Below are positions 18,867 through 27,411 of a DNA stretch of 64,000 nt, one piece after another (within the stretch, counting starts at the first letter, position 1; each line of letters begins with the position of its first letter). The position numbers and the translations under genes are program-made. Where the stretch lies: the NCBI GenBank assembly GCA_030546905.1, contig JAUOPI010000015.1, positions 1-64,000 of the forward strand, written 5' to 3'. The notes beneath the pieces were generated by a model. It saw only the letters and a list, made by a program, of their open reading frames with translations. It made no database searches and was not told the origin of the DNA. Source of the DNA: Granulosicoccaceae sp. 1_MG-2023 (GTDB taxonomy: Bacteria; Pseudomonadota; Gammaproteobacteria; Granulosicoccales; Granulosicoccaceae).

Positions 18867-20015
18867 ATGAAAGCCTGGCTCACCGAGTTCTTTAACAGCA
18901 CGTTTCAGATTGATCTCAGCGACCGGCCTGTGGAGATGTGGCTGATTGCGATTGCCGTGGCCTTTGCGGTGTTTTCTCTGCTCAAGCTGGCGCTGGGGCT
19001 GGTATCGCGTCGTCTGGAACGGCTCTCGGCGCGCACGCAGACGCGTATCGACGATGGCGTGATCCGCGTTTTGCGCAAGACCCGCTGGTGGATGTTGCTG
19101 CTGCTGGCGGTCAATGCCGGGGCCTTGTTTGTGGACCTGCCCGGCAGCGGGCGCACCGTCCTGCAAAACACGCTGGTGGTGGCGGGGCTGATTCAGGCGG
19201 GCCTTTGGGCCAGCACCGCGCTGCAGTTCTACCTCGGGCTGCAGCGTGAAAAACAGATTCGCGACAACCCGGGCAGCGTTACCGCACTCAATGCGGTGGG
19301 GATTCTCGGTTCGGTGCTATTGTGGCTGGCGGTGCTGTTGCTGGCGCTGGACAACCTCGGTGTGGATGTCACGGCCCTGATCGCCGGGCTGGGTGTCGGC
19401 GGTATCGCCGTGGCGCTGGCGGTGCAGAATGTTCTCGGTGATTTGCTGGCCTCGCTGTCGATCCTGACCGACAAGCCGTTTGAGGTCGGGGACTTTATTC
19501 AGGTCGATGATCTTTCGGGCAGTGTCGAGAAGGTGGGCCTGAAAACCACCCGCGTGCGCAGCCTTTCCGGCGAGCAGCTGGTGTTTTCCAACTCTGATCT
19601 GCTGGCCAGCCGTCTGCGCAACTACGGCCGTATGTACCAGCGTCGTGTGCAAGTGCAGATCGGCGTGACCTACGACACCCCGCGCGACAAACTCGAGGCG
19701 ATTCCCGGCATGATCAGAGAGGCGATCAGCGGGCAGGGGCAGACCCGCTTCGAGCGTGCCCATTTCACCGGTTTCGGCGATTTTTCCCTGAATTTTGAAA
19801 GCGTCTACTACGTGCAAAGCGGCGACTACACCTTGCATATGGATATACAACAGGCGATTAATCTGCAGATACACAAAGCCTTTGAGGAGGCCGGTATCGA
19901 CTTCGCCTTCCCGACTCAGATGCTGTATCTGAAGAATGCCGACGGCACGCCGCTGGAGGTGAAGACCCCTGCTTCGGCCGCTGCCGGCACCAGTTCGCAG
20001 GTCACCGCCGGCTGA
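18867..20015 (+). CDS. MscS-family mechanosensitive channel
   Basis: 382 residues. Several N-terminal transmembrane helices lie between about residues 20 and 190. The pore-lining TM3 and start of the beta domain are seen as GVGGIAVALAVQNVLGDLLA followed by LTDKPFEVGDFIQV, the hallmark of the family. A soluble alpha/beta C-terminal domain follows. It would release solutes at the inner membrane on hypo-osmotic shock. The stop codon TGA overlaps the next ATG as TGATG, coupling it to the downstream LysR gene. Confidence 0.92.
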   Translation: MKAWLTEFFNSTFQIDLSDRPVEMWLIAIAVAFAVFSLLKLALGLVSRRLERLSARTQTRIDDGVIRVLRKTRWWMLLLLAVNAGALFVDLPGSGRTVLQNTLVVAGLIQAGLWASTALQFYLGLQREKQIRDNPGSVTALNAVGILGSVLLWLAVLLLALDNLGVDVTALIAGLGVGGIAVALAVQNVLGDLLASLSILTDKPFEVGDFIQVDDLSGSVEKVGLKTTRVRSLSGEQLVFSNSDLLASRLRNYGRMYQRRVQVQIGVTYDTPRDKLEAIPGMIREAISGQGQTRFERAHFTGFGDFSLNFESVYYVQSGDYTLHMDIQQAINLQIHKAFEEAGIDFAFPTQMLYLKNADGTPLEVKTPASAAAGTSSQVTAG

Positions 20016-20902
20016 TGGATATCAAGCAGCTGCGCTTTCTTGATGCGCTGGCCGTGGAAAAGCATTTCGGCCGGGCCGCGGCGGCCTGCTGCGTGACGCA
20101 ACCGACGCTCTCCCTGCGTATACGCCAGCTGGAGGAGGAATTGGGCCTGCCCCTGATTCTGCGCGGCAACCGTTACGAAGGCCTGACCGCCGAAGGCGAG
20201 CGGGTGGTGGCCTGGGCGCGCCGCGTGCTGGCCAACTACGAAGGCCTGTATCAGGATGTGGCGGTGATGAAAGGGCAGCTCAGCGGCAGCCTGCGTCTGG
20301 GAGTGGTGCCCTCGGCCTTGCCGTTTGTGGCGAGCCTGACCACGCCGTTTCTGGCCCGTTATCCGGATGTCGCGGTGGTCAGCAAATCCATGAGCGCCGA
20401 GGAGATCGCGCACGGGCTGGACGAGTTCACGCTCGATGCCGGCATCGCGTATCTGACTGAGGAATTGCCCGAGTCGTTGCGGCGCCTGACGCTCTACCAC
20501 GAAACCTATGTTGCCCTGGTGCCGGATAAGCCGGGCTTTCCCGAAGGCACGCAGATCAGCTGGCGGGAAGCGGCGGCGCTGCCACTGTGTTTGTTGACCG
20601 AGGGCATGTACAACCGGCGCATTATCGAAAACACCTTCGCCGGGGTCGGTTGCACGGTGCGTTCGCAGTTCCAGTCCAACTCCATTCTGACCCTGTACGC
20701 CCATGTGCGCAGTGGACGCTGGGCGACCATCGTGCCGGCTTATCACGCCCAGCTGGTCGGTCATCTCGAAGGCCTGCGCTCACTGGCGCTGGTTGAGCCG
20801 GCAGTCAGTCATCCGGTCGGGCTGGTCTGGCGCGATGCCGAGCCGCTGTCGCCGGTGGTCGCCGCGCTTTGCGATATCGCTGCCGGGCATGTGGTGCCCT
20901 GA
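20015..20902 (+). CDS. LysR-type regulator upstream of formate dehydrogenase (FdsR-like)
   Basis: 295 residues. The HTH reads MDIKQLRFLDALAVEKHFGRAA...TQPTLSLRIRQLEEELG, followed by a LysR effector-binding domain. Its start overlaps the mscS stop by one base. It stands immediately before fdsGBA in the same direction, where formate-responsive LysR regulators are found in other proteobacteria, so it most likely controls this operon. The effector (formate) is inferred from context only. Confidence 0.88.
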   Translation: MDIKQLRFLDALAVEKHFGRAAAACCVTQPTLSLRIRQLEEELGLPLILRGNRYEGLTAEGERVVAWARRVLANYEGLYQDVAVMKGQLSGSLRLGVVPSALPFVASLTTPFLARYPDVAVVSKSMSAEEIAHGLDEFTLDAGIAYLTEELPESLRRLTLYHETYVALVPDKPGFPEGTQISWREAAALPLCLLTEGMYNRRIIENTFAGVGCTVRSQFQSNSILTLYAHVRSGRWATIVPAYHAQLVGHLEGLRSLALVEPAVSHPVGLVWRDAEPLSPVVAALCDIAAGHVVP

Positions 20903-20913
20903 GTCATTTCATT

Positions 20914-20958
20914 ATTGATGCCGTCAATCGCGGCATAGCAAATACCAATTTGAATCAA
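20914..20958 (+). promoter_or_regulatory. Candidate LysR binding repeats upstream of fdsG
   Basis: ATTGA-TGCCG-TCAAT at 20914-20928 is a perfect 5+5 inverted repeat with T-N11-A character. A second TTGA-A-TCAA repeat lies at 20950-20958. Both are in the 161-bp gap between the LysR gene and fdsG. Further on, at about 21009-21040, GGAGGTGACGC can pair imperfectly with GCGTCGCCTCTCC to form a hairpin just upstream of the fdsG ribosome site. Functional assignment is inference. Confidence 0.45.
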
Positions 20959-21063
20959 TCGTAGCCCTGGCCTAGGTTCCTGCATAGTTGCAAGCCGATC
21001 ACTCATGCGGAGGTGACGCTGCGTGGCGTCGCCTCTCCGACAATAAAAAAAGGCAGAAGCGCT

Positions 21064-21543
21064 ATGCAGACACCATCCCCATCGAGAGAGGAGTTGAGGA
21101 CCCTGATCGACGCGAGACGCGACGAACCCGGGGCACTGTTACCTTTGCTGCACGATATTCAGAACACCTTCGGCTATATCAACGCCGAAGCGGTCAGCCT
21201 GCTGGCCGACGCGTTGCAGCAGACCGAAGCCGAAATTCACGGCGTTATCAGTTTCTACCACCAGTTCCGTACCACACCGCCGGCCCGGCACCGCGTGCAG
21301 ATCTGCCGTGCCGAGGCCTGTCAGGCACGCGGCGCGCGCAGCCTGGAAGCCCATGCCTGCAAACGTCTGGGCGTCAGCATGCACGGCATGACCGCCGATC
21401 AGCATATACAGCTCGATCCGGTCTATTGTCTGGGCAATTGCGCCACCGGGCCGAATGTGCGGATTGACAACCGTCTGGCCGGGCGGGTCGATGCGGCCCG
21501 TTTTGACCGCCTGATGGATGAACTGGAAGGAGAGCACCGATGA
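21064..21543 (+). CDS. fdsG: NAD-dependent formate dehydrogenase gamma subunit (NuoE-like)
   Basis: 159 residues from the ATG at 21064; the frame is open from 21013 but without a better ribosome site. NuoE-like thioredoxin-fold [2Fe-2S] subunit: LLPLLHDIQNTFGYI, then cluster cysteines in QICRAEACQARGARS and YCLGNCATGPN. It passes electrons within the soluble, oxygen-tolerant FdsGBA complex that oxidises formate to CO2. It overlaps fdsB by 4 bp (ATGA). Confidence 0.92.
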   Translation: MQTPSPSREELRTLIDARRDEPGALLPLLHDIQNTFGYINAEAVSLLADALQQTEAEIHGVISFYHQFRTTPPARHRVQICRAEACQARGARSLEAHACKRLGVSMHGMTADQHIQLDPVYCLGNCATGPNVRIDNRLAGRVDAARFDRLMDELEGEHR

Positions 21544-23078
21544 CCATCACTGTTTATGTCCCGTGTGATGCGACGGCGCTGTCGCTCGGCGCGGATCAGA
21601 TTGCTGATGACTTCGTTCGCCTGTCGGCACAGACCGGGCACGACATCCGCCTGGTGCGCAATGGCTCGCGCGGTTTGTTCTGGCTCGAACCGCTGGTGGA
21701 AATCGACAGCGGTGACGGAGTGCGTATCGCTTACGGACCGGTGACCGGCAGCCACGATGTGGAATCGCTGATCAAAACCGGCGTACTCGACGGCCACAAA
21801 GAACACGCCCTGGCGCTGGGGCCGGTGACGGAAATTCCCGCCCTGCAGGCACAAACCCGCCTGACCTTTCGCCGTATCGGCGTGACTGATCCGCGTTCCT
21901 TGGATGACTACCGCGCGCACGGTGGTTATCAGGGCCTGGAAAAGGCCCTGCAGAGCGATGCGCAGGCGATCGTCGATGCGGTCAAAGAAAGCGGTCTGCG
22001 CGGCCGCGGCGGTGCGGCTTTCCCGACCGGCATCAAGTGGCAGACTGTGCACGATGCGCAGGCCGATCAGAAATACATTGTCTGCAACGCCGATGAAGGC
22101 GATTCGGGCACGTTTGCTGACCGGCTGGTGATGGAATGCGATCCGTTTATGCTGATCGAAGGCATGACGATTGCCGGCCTGGCCGCCGGCGCGAGCGAAG
22201 GCTATGTCTACCTGCGCTCGGAATACCCGGTGGCGGCGGATATTTTTCAGCACGCAATCGACACAGCCAGTGCGCAGGGCTGGCTCGGCGACGATATCCG
22301 CGGCAGCGGCCGGCGTTTTCATCTGCACCTGCGTATCGGTGCCGAGGCCTATATCTGCGGCGAGGAAACCTCGCTGCTCGAATCCCTCGAAGGCAAACGC
22401 GGTCTGGTACGGGCCAAACCGCCTCTGCCGGCGCTGGTCGGACTTTTCGGCAAGCCGACCATCGTCAATAACGTGCTGACCTTCGCCGCGGTGCCGGAGA
22501 TTCTCGCCGCCGGTGCAGGTGAATACTACAAGCACGGTGAGGCGCGCTCGCGCGGCACTTTGCCGGTGCAGCTGGCCGGCAATATCCGCAACGGCGGGCT
22601 CTTTGAAGTGCCGTTCGGCACGCCGCTGCGCACGCTGATCGAAGATCTCGGCGGCGGCACGGCCAGCGGCCATCCGGTGCGTGCGGTGCAGGTCGGCGGG
22701 CCGCTGGGCGCTTATCTGCCGCAGTCGCAGCTCGATCTGCCTCTGGACTACGAGCAGTTCGCCGAGGCCAACGCGGTACTCGGGCACGGCGGCGTGGTGG
22801 TGTTTGACGACACCGTCGACATGCTTGAGCAGGCGCGTTTTTCCATGGCTTTTTGTGCTGCCGAATCCTGCGGCAAGTGCACGCCCTGCCGGATCGGCTC
22901 GCAGCGCGGTGTGGAGGTCATTGACCGCATCCGCAACAAGGAAAACCACGCGATGAATATGGCGCTGCTGAGTGATCTCTGCGACACCATGGTCGACGGT
23001 TCGCTTTGCGCGATGGGCGGGATGACGCCGTTTCCCGTGCGCAGTGCTTTTACCCATTTCCCTGATGACTTTAAATAA
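21540..23078 (+). CDS. fdsB: NAD-dependent formate dehydrogenase beta subunit (NuoF-like diaphorase)
   Basis: 512 residues. The FMN/NADH site is seen as GLRGRGGAAFPTGIKW near residue 155 and CNADEGDSGTFADR near residue 182, with GAEAYICGEETSLLESLEG. The C-terminal [4Fe-4S] site is AESCGKCTPCRIGSQRG near residue 440. The N-terminal ~120 residues form the extra thioredoxin-like domain typical of FdsB/HoxF. It takes electrons from FdsA through FdsG and reduces NAD+. Confidence 0.95.
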   Translation: MTITVYVPCDATALSLGADQIADDFVRLSAQTGHDIRLVRNGSRGLFWLEPLVEIDSGDGVRIAYGPVTGSHDVESLIKTGVLDGHKEHALALGPVTEIPALQAQTRLTFRRIGVTDPRSLDDYRAHGGYQGLEKALQSDAQAIVDAVKESGLRGRGGAAFPTGIKWQTVHDAQADQKYIVCNADEGDSGTFADRLVMECDPFMLIEGMTIAGLAAGASEGYVYLRSEYPVAADIFQHAIDTASAQGWLGDDIRGSGRRFHLHLRIGAEAYICGEETSLLESLEGKRGLVRAKPPLPALVGLFGKPTIVNNVLTFAAVPEILAAGAGEYYKHGEARSRGTLPVQLAGNIRNGGLFEVPFGTPLRTLIEDLGGGTASGHPVRAVQVGGPLGAYLPQSQLDLPLDYEQFAEANAVLGHGGVVVFDDTVDMLEQARFSMAFCAAESCGKCTPCRIGSQRGVEVIDRIRNKENHAMNMALLSDLCDTMVDGSLCAMGGMTPFPVRSAFTHFPDDFK

Positions 23079-23101
23079 ATAAAAGGGGGAGGAGAGGAAT
23101 T

Positions 23102-25966
23102 ATGTTAGGTATTTACAAGCCCGGTACGGACTACGGAACGCCGGAACGCGTCTCTGATAAGCAGGTCAGCCTCATCATCGACGATACCGAGGTGTCAGTG
23201 CCTGAGGGCACTTCAGTGATGCGGGCGGCAGAAATCGCCGGTATTTCAGTGCCGCGTCTATGCGCTACGGATTCGCTGGAGCCCTTCGGCTCCTGCCGGT
23301 TGTGCGCGGTTGAGATCGAGGGGCGGCGCGGCACGCCTGCCTCCTGTACCACGCCTGCCGAGGACGGCATGCGGGTCACCACGCAGAACGGCAAGCTCGC
23401 CAAACTGCGCCGCAATATAATGGAGTTGTATATTTCCGATCACCCGCTCGATTGTCTGACCTGTCCGAGCAACGGCAATTGCGAGTTACAGGATATGGCC
23501 GGCGCGGTGGGCCTGCGCGAGGTGCGCTACGGTTTTGACGGGGAAAATCATCTCGCCGCCGAAAAAGACAGCTCCAACCCCTATTTCACGTTTGATCCGT
23601 CCAAGTGTATCGTCTGCTCGCGCTGTGTGCGGGCCTGTGAGGAAGTGCAGGGCACCTTTGCCCTGACCATCGAAGGCCGGGGCTTCGGCTCCAAGGTCAG
23701 TGCCGGTGTCAGCGGTGAGAACTTTCTCGAATCCGATTGCGTGTCCTGCGGTGCCTGTGTGCAGGCCTGTCCGACCGCAACCCTGATTGAAAACGAGGTG
23801 ATTAAACACGGCCAGCCGGACCGCGCGGTGGTGACAACCTGCGCTTATTGCGGCGTGGGTTGCAGTTTCCGCGCAGAACTCAAGGGTGACACGGTGGTGA
23901 GGATGGTGCCGGACAAGAACGGCCAGGCCAATCACGGCCACTCCTGTGTGAAGGGGCGTTTTGCCTTCGGCTATGCCACCCACCCAGACCGCGTGACCGA
24001 GCCGATGATCCGCGACTCGATCCATGAACCCTGGAAACGCGTGTCCTGGGATGAGGCGTTCAGCTTTGCTGCGGCCCGGCTTAAGGAAATACAAGCCAAG
24101 TACGGGCGTAACAGCATCGGCGGCATTACCTCCTCGCGCTGCACCAACGAGGAAACCTATCTGGTGCAGAAAATGATCCGTGCCGCCTTCGGTAATAACA
24201 ATACCGACACCTGTGCGCGGGTTTGCCATTCGCCGACCGGCTACGGTCTGAAGACCACGCTGGGCGAATCGGCCGGCACCCAGACCTTTGACTCGGTCTT
24301 CAAGGCCGACACGATTCTGGTGATCGGCGCCAACCCGACTGATGCGCATCCGGTGTTCGGTTCGGCGCTGCGCCGTCGTCTGCGTCAGGGCGCCAAACTG
24401 ATTGTGGCTGATCCGCGCAGTATTGATCTGCTCAACACGCCGCATCTGGGCGAACACTATCACCTGCAGTTGCGCCCGGGCAGCAATGTGGCACTGATCA
24501 ATTCACTGGCACATGCAGTGCTCAGCGAAGGGCTGGAAGATCAGGACTTTATCGGTAAGCGCACCGAAAACTACCAACAGTGGCGCGAGTTTATACTCGA
24601 TCCGGTTAACTCACCCGAACAGCTTGAAGCGGTCACCGGCGTGTCGGCCGATCTGGTCCGCCGTGCCGCACGGGCCTATGCCGGCGTGCCCAACGGGGCG
24701 ATTTACTACGGCCTCGGCGTCACCGAGCACAGCCAGGGCTCGACCACGGTTATGGGCATAGCCAATCTGGCCCTGGCGACTGGCAATATCGGCCGTGAAG
24801 GCGTGGGCGTCAATCCGCTGCGCGGGCAGAACAATGTGCAGGGTTCCTGCGATATGGGGTCGTTCCCGCATGAGCTGCCCGGCTATCAGCATGTGGCCGA
24901 TGACAGCGTGCGCTCGGCGTTTGAGAAGGTCTGGAAGGTCAAGCTCGACCATGAACCGGGCTTGCGTATTCCGAATATGTTCGATGCGGCGGTGCACGGT
25001 GAGTTCCGCGGGCTCTATGTTCAGGGTGAGGATATCGCCCATTCGGACCCGAATACCCAACATGTGCAGGCCGCCCTGGGAGCAATGGAGTGTCTGATCG
25101 TGCAGGATATTTTCCTGAACGAAACGGCCAAGTTCGCGCATGTGTTCCTGCCGGGCACCACCTTTCTGGAAAAAGACGGCACCTTTACCAACGCCGAGCG
25201 GCGTATTAATCGTGTGCGCAAAGCAATAGCGCCCTTGCCGGGACTGCAGGACTGGGAGGTCACACAGCGGCTTTCCAGCGCCCTGGGCTATGAAATGAAT
25301 TACCGCCATCCGTCGGAAATCATGGACGAAATCGCAGCCCTGACACCGACTTTCAGCAATGTGTCTTATGAGTTGCTGGAAGAGAAGGGCAGTATCCAGT
25401 GGCCGTGTAATGAGGCGCATCCGGCCGGGTCGCCGATTATGCACGTGGATGACTTCCCCATCGGTAAAGCGCATTTTGCCCTGACGCCGTTTGTGCCGAC
25501 CGAGGAGCGCGCGAACCGTCGCTTCCCCTTGCTGCTGACCACCGGACGTATTCTCTCGCAATACAATGTCGGGGCGCAGACGCGTCGCACTGCCAATCAG
25601 GTCTGGCACGACGAGGATGTGCTCGAAATTCACCCGCACGACGCCGAAGAGCGTGGTATCAAAGACGGCGACTGGCTGGGCATCAGCAGCCGCGCCGGGG
25701 ACACGGTGCTGCGTGCCAGGGTTGCCGAAAGGATGCAGCCGGGCGTGGTCTACACCACCTTCCACCATCCTTTCAGCGGGGCCAATGTGGTGACCACCGA
25801 TAACTCGGACTGGGCAACCAATTGCCCGGAATATAAAGTCACCGCCGTGCAGGTGCAGAAAGTGACCTCGTTGTCGGACTGGCAGCGCGATCATCATGTT
25901 TTCAGCCAGCGTCAGCAGGCCTTTTTGGATGCCGCCATGGGTGACGAACCGGTCGCCCGGCGCTGA
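23102..25966 (+). CDS. fdsA: NAD-dependent formate dehydrogenase alpha subunit, Mo-bisMGD
   Basis: 954 residues. N-terminal NuoG-like [2Fe-2S] motif PFGSCRLCAVEIEG, then CLTCPSNGNCELQ, two ferredoxin-like clusters CIVCSRCVRACEE and CVSCGACVQACPTATL, and the catalytic-domain cluster CAYCGVGCSF near residue 250. The molybdenum ligand is cysteine in TCARVCHSPTGYGL near residue 378, not selenocysteine. It oxidises formate to CO2 in the cytoplasm. A GGGGGAGGAG ribosome site lies before the ATG; fdhD follows 17 bp downstream. Confidence 0.96.
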   Translation: MLGIYKPGTDYGTPERVSDKQVSLIIDDTEVSVPEGTSVMRAAEIAGISVPRLCATDSLEPFGSCRLCAVEIEGRRGTPASCTTPAEDGMRVTTQNGKLAKLRRNIMELYISDHPLDCLTCPSNGNCELQDMAGAVGLREVRYGFDGENHLAAEKDSSNPYFTFDPSKCIVCSRCVRACEEVQGTFALTIEGRGFGSKVSAGVSGENFLESDCVSCGACVQACPTATLIENEVIKHGQPDRAVVTTCAYCGVGCSFRAELKGDTVVRMVPDKNGQANHGHSCVKGRFAFGYATHPDRVTEPMIRDSIHEPWKRVSWDEAFSFAAARLKEIQAKYGRNSIGGITSSRCTNEETYLVQKMIRAAFGNNNTDTCARVCHSPTGYGLKTTLGESAGTQTFDSVFKADTILVIGANPTDAHPVFGSALRRRLRQGAKLIVADPRSIDLLNTPHLGEHYHLQLRPGSNVALINSLAHAVLSEGLEDQDFIGKRTENYQQWREFILDPVNSPEQLEAVTGVSADLVRRAARAYAGVPNGAIYYGLGVTEHSQGSTTVMGIANLALATGNIGREGVGVNPLRGQNNVQGSCDMGSFPHELPGYQHVADDSVRSAFEKVWKVKLDHEPGLRIPNMFDAAVHGEFRGLYVQGEDIAHSDPNTQHVQAALGAMECLIVQDIFLNETAKFAHVFLPGTTFLEKDGTFTNAERRINRVRKAIAPLPGLQDWEVTQRLSSALGYEMNYRHPSEIMDEIAALTPTFSNVSYELLEEKGSIQWPCNEAHPAGSPIMHVDDFPIGKAHFALTPFVPTEERANRRFPLLLTTGRILSQYNVGAQTRRTANQVWHDEDVLEIHPHDAEERGIKDGDWLGISSRAGDTVLRARVAERMQPGVVYTTFHHPFSGANVVTTDNSDWATNCPEYKVTAVQVQKVTSLSDWQRDHHVFSQRQQAFLDAAMGDEPVARR

Positions 25967-25983
25967 ATTACCGGGAGTCTTAA

Positions 25984-26796
25984 ATGGAGATGCCGCTCAA
26001 GCGCGCAGTAAAAACCACCGCAGTCTATTGCTGGCGCGACGGCGCCGGCACTGAGGTGCAGGATCAGATAGCCGAGGAAGTGCCGGTGGCGCTGAGTTAC
26101 AACGGTATCTCACATGCGGTGATGATGGCATCGCCGCTGGCCCTGCGCGATTTTGCGCTGGGTTTCAGCCTCAGCGAGCGCATTATTCACAGTCCCGACG
26201 AACTCTACGGTGTGGATATCGAAGAGCACGAAGAGGGTCTGGAGCTGGCGCTGGAGATCAGCAGCGAACGCATGATGAACCTGCGCCATCAGCGCCGTAC
26301 CCTGAGCGGGCGCACCGGCTGCGGTCTGTGTGGGACCGAATCGCTGGAACAGGCGATCCGGCCCCTGCAGCCCTTGGCGGCCAGCGCGTTGCCGGCCCAT
26401 GAAGCGGTCCAGCATGCCTTGCAGCAGCTATCCCTGAATCAGCCTTTGCAGAATATGACCGGCGCGCTGCACGGTGCTGCCTGGTGTGATGCAGACGGGC
26501 AGGTGCTGTTGGCGCGTGAAGATGTGGGCCGGCACAACGCGCTGGACAAGCTGATCGGCGCCCTGGCTGCCCGCCGCACCGCGCGTGAAGGCGGCGGTTT
26601 TGCGCTGGTCTCCAGCCGTGCCAGCTATGAGATGGTGCACAAATGTGTCAGCACCGGCATCAATACGCTGGTGGCGGTCTCGGCTCCGACCTCACTGGCG
26701 ATAAAAATGGCCCGCGACGCGAATCTGAATCTGATCGGCTTTGCGCGACGGGGACACCATTCGGTTTATTCACCGAAATACGGGGAGGAAATCTGA
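25984..26796 (+). CDS. fdhD: Formate dehydrogenase sulfurtransferase accessory protein FdhD
   Basis: 270 residues, also called FdsC in fds operons. FdhD/FdsC binds bis-MGD and carries sulfur from a cysteine desulfurase to the cofactor before insertion into FdsA. The loop with the reactive cysteines reads GRTGCGLCGTES near residue 114, and GREDVGRHNALDKL-like ALDKLIGAL with REDVGRHN is present near residue 180. It sits between fdsA and fdsD, the conserved order. Confidence 0.94.
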   Translation: MEMPLKRAVKTTAVYCWRDGAGTEVQDQIAEEVPVALSYNGISHAVMMASPLALRDFALGFSLSERIIHSPDELYGVDIEEHEEGLELALEISSERMMNLRHQRRTLSGRTGCGLCGTESLEQAIRPLQPLAASALPAHEAVQHALQQLSLNQPLQNMTGALHGAAWCDADGQVLLAREDVGRHNALDKLIGALAARRTAREGGGFALVSSRASYEMVHKCVSTGINTLVAVSAPTSLAIKMARDANLNLIGFARRGHHSVYSPKYGEEI

Positions 26797-26798
26797 GA

Positions 26799-27026
26799 AT
26801 GCAGAAGGAAAGTCATACTAATCTGGTGAAAATGGTCAATCAAATAGCCGGAAATGTCTTTTTTAAGGACAATCACGACGAAGCTATCGATAAAGTGGCC
26901 ACCCATATGCGTAAATTCTGGGCACCGTCCATGCGCGACGAGCTGTTTGAATACGAAGCCCGCGACGGTCACGGTTTGTCTGATATCGCCCGTGAGGCGG
27001 TCCGTAAACTACGCCGGGATTCCTGA
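26799..27026 (+). CDS. fdsD: Formate dehydrogenase delta subunit
   Basis: 75 residues from the ATG at 26799, two bases after the fdhD stop, with GGGGAGGAA at 26782-26790 as ribosome site. Matches FdsD: LVKMVNQIAGNVFF, then THMRKFWAPSMRDELFEY and a C-terminal AREAVRKL. It is the small last subunit of the FdsGBACD operon and is thought to help complex assembly. The frame is open further upstream inside fdhD, but that part is not used. Confidence 0.9.
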   Translation: MQKESHTNLVKMVNQIAGNVFFKDNHDEAIDKVATHMRKFWAPSMRDELFEYEARDGHGLSDIAREAVRKLRRDS

Positions 27027-27411
27027 AATACAAGCCCTGCAGGTCTCTCAAGCCTGCAGCGGCTCCCCGCCGGGGACGGCGCCTCCCGTTCCTGCAAGCA
27101 CAGCTCAGCTGTATCCGGCCTCAGCGGCTACGGCATAAAAACGTTCCGGATTTTAGATACATTTAAGATGTTTATTCTTTCTGGCTGCTTATTACTGATG
27201 ATTTTGGCGTAAAACGACTTTAACCCTGTTTTTTGTGTTGATTTGTTATTTGAAATAAAGTCGTTCTGATTGTTTTAATTGTCTTTTTATTTGCACAATT
27301 CTGCCTATAGTTTAATCTGAAGACATATTTAACGATGCCTGAGGTTTCCTGCGCTATCACTGACCACGGTCAGAGTGTGATAAACCCGCAAACGCCAAGG
27401 GAGACCAAGCA
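27027..27411 (+). other. 385-bp intergenic region after the fds operon
   Basis: The first 120 bp are G+C-rich. CTGCAGG (27037-27043) pairs with CCTGCAG (27053-27059), and a CCCC/GGGG mini-hairpin follows; neither has a T run, so termination of fds there is uncertain. From about 27140 to 27340 the DNA is strongly A+T-rich, as expected for a promoter of the sensor kinase gene. No small gene was convincing. Confidence 0.5.

Noticed and set aside
21423-23057. 544-residue minus-strand frame opposite fdsB
   Set aside because: It mirrors fdsB, is His/Arg-rich and has no domain pattern.
27037-27059. CTGCAGG/CCTGCAG hairpin after fdsD as terminator
   Set aside because: No T run follows; recorded only as a hairpin in the intergenic note.
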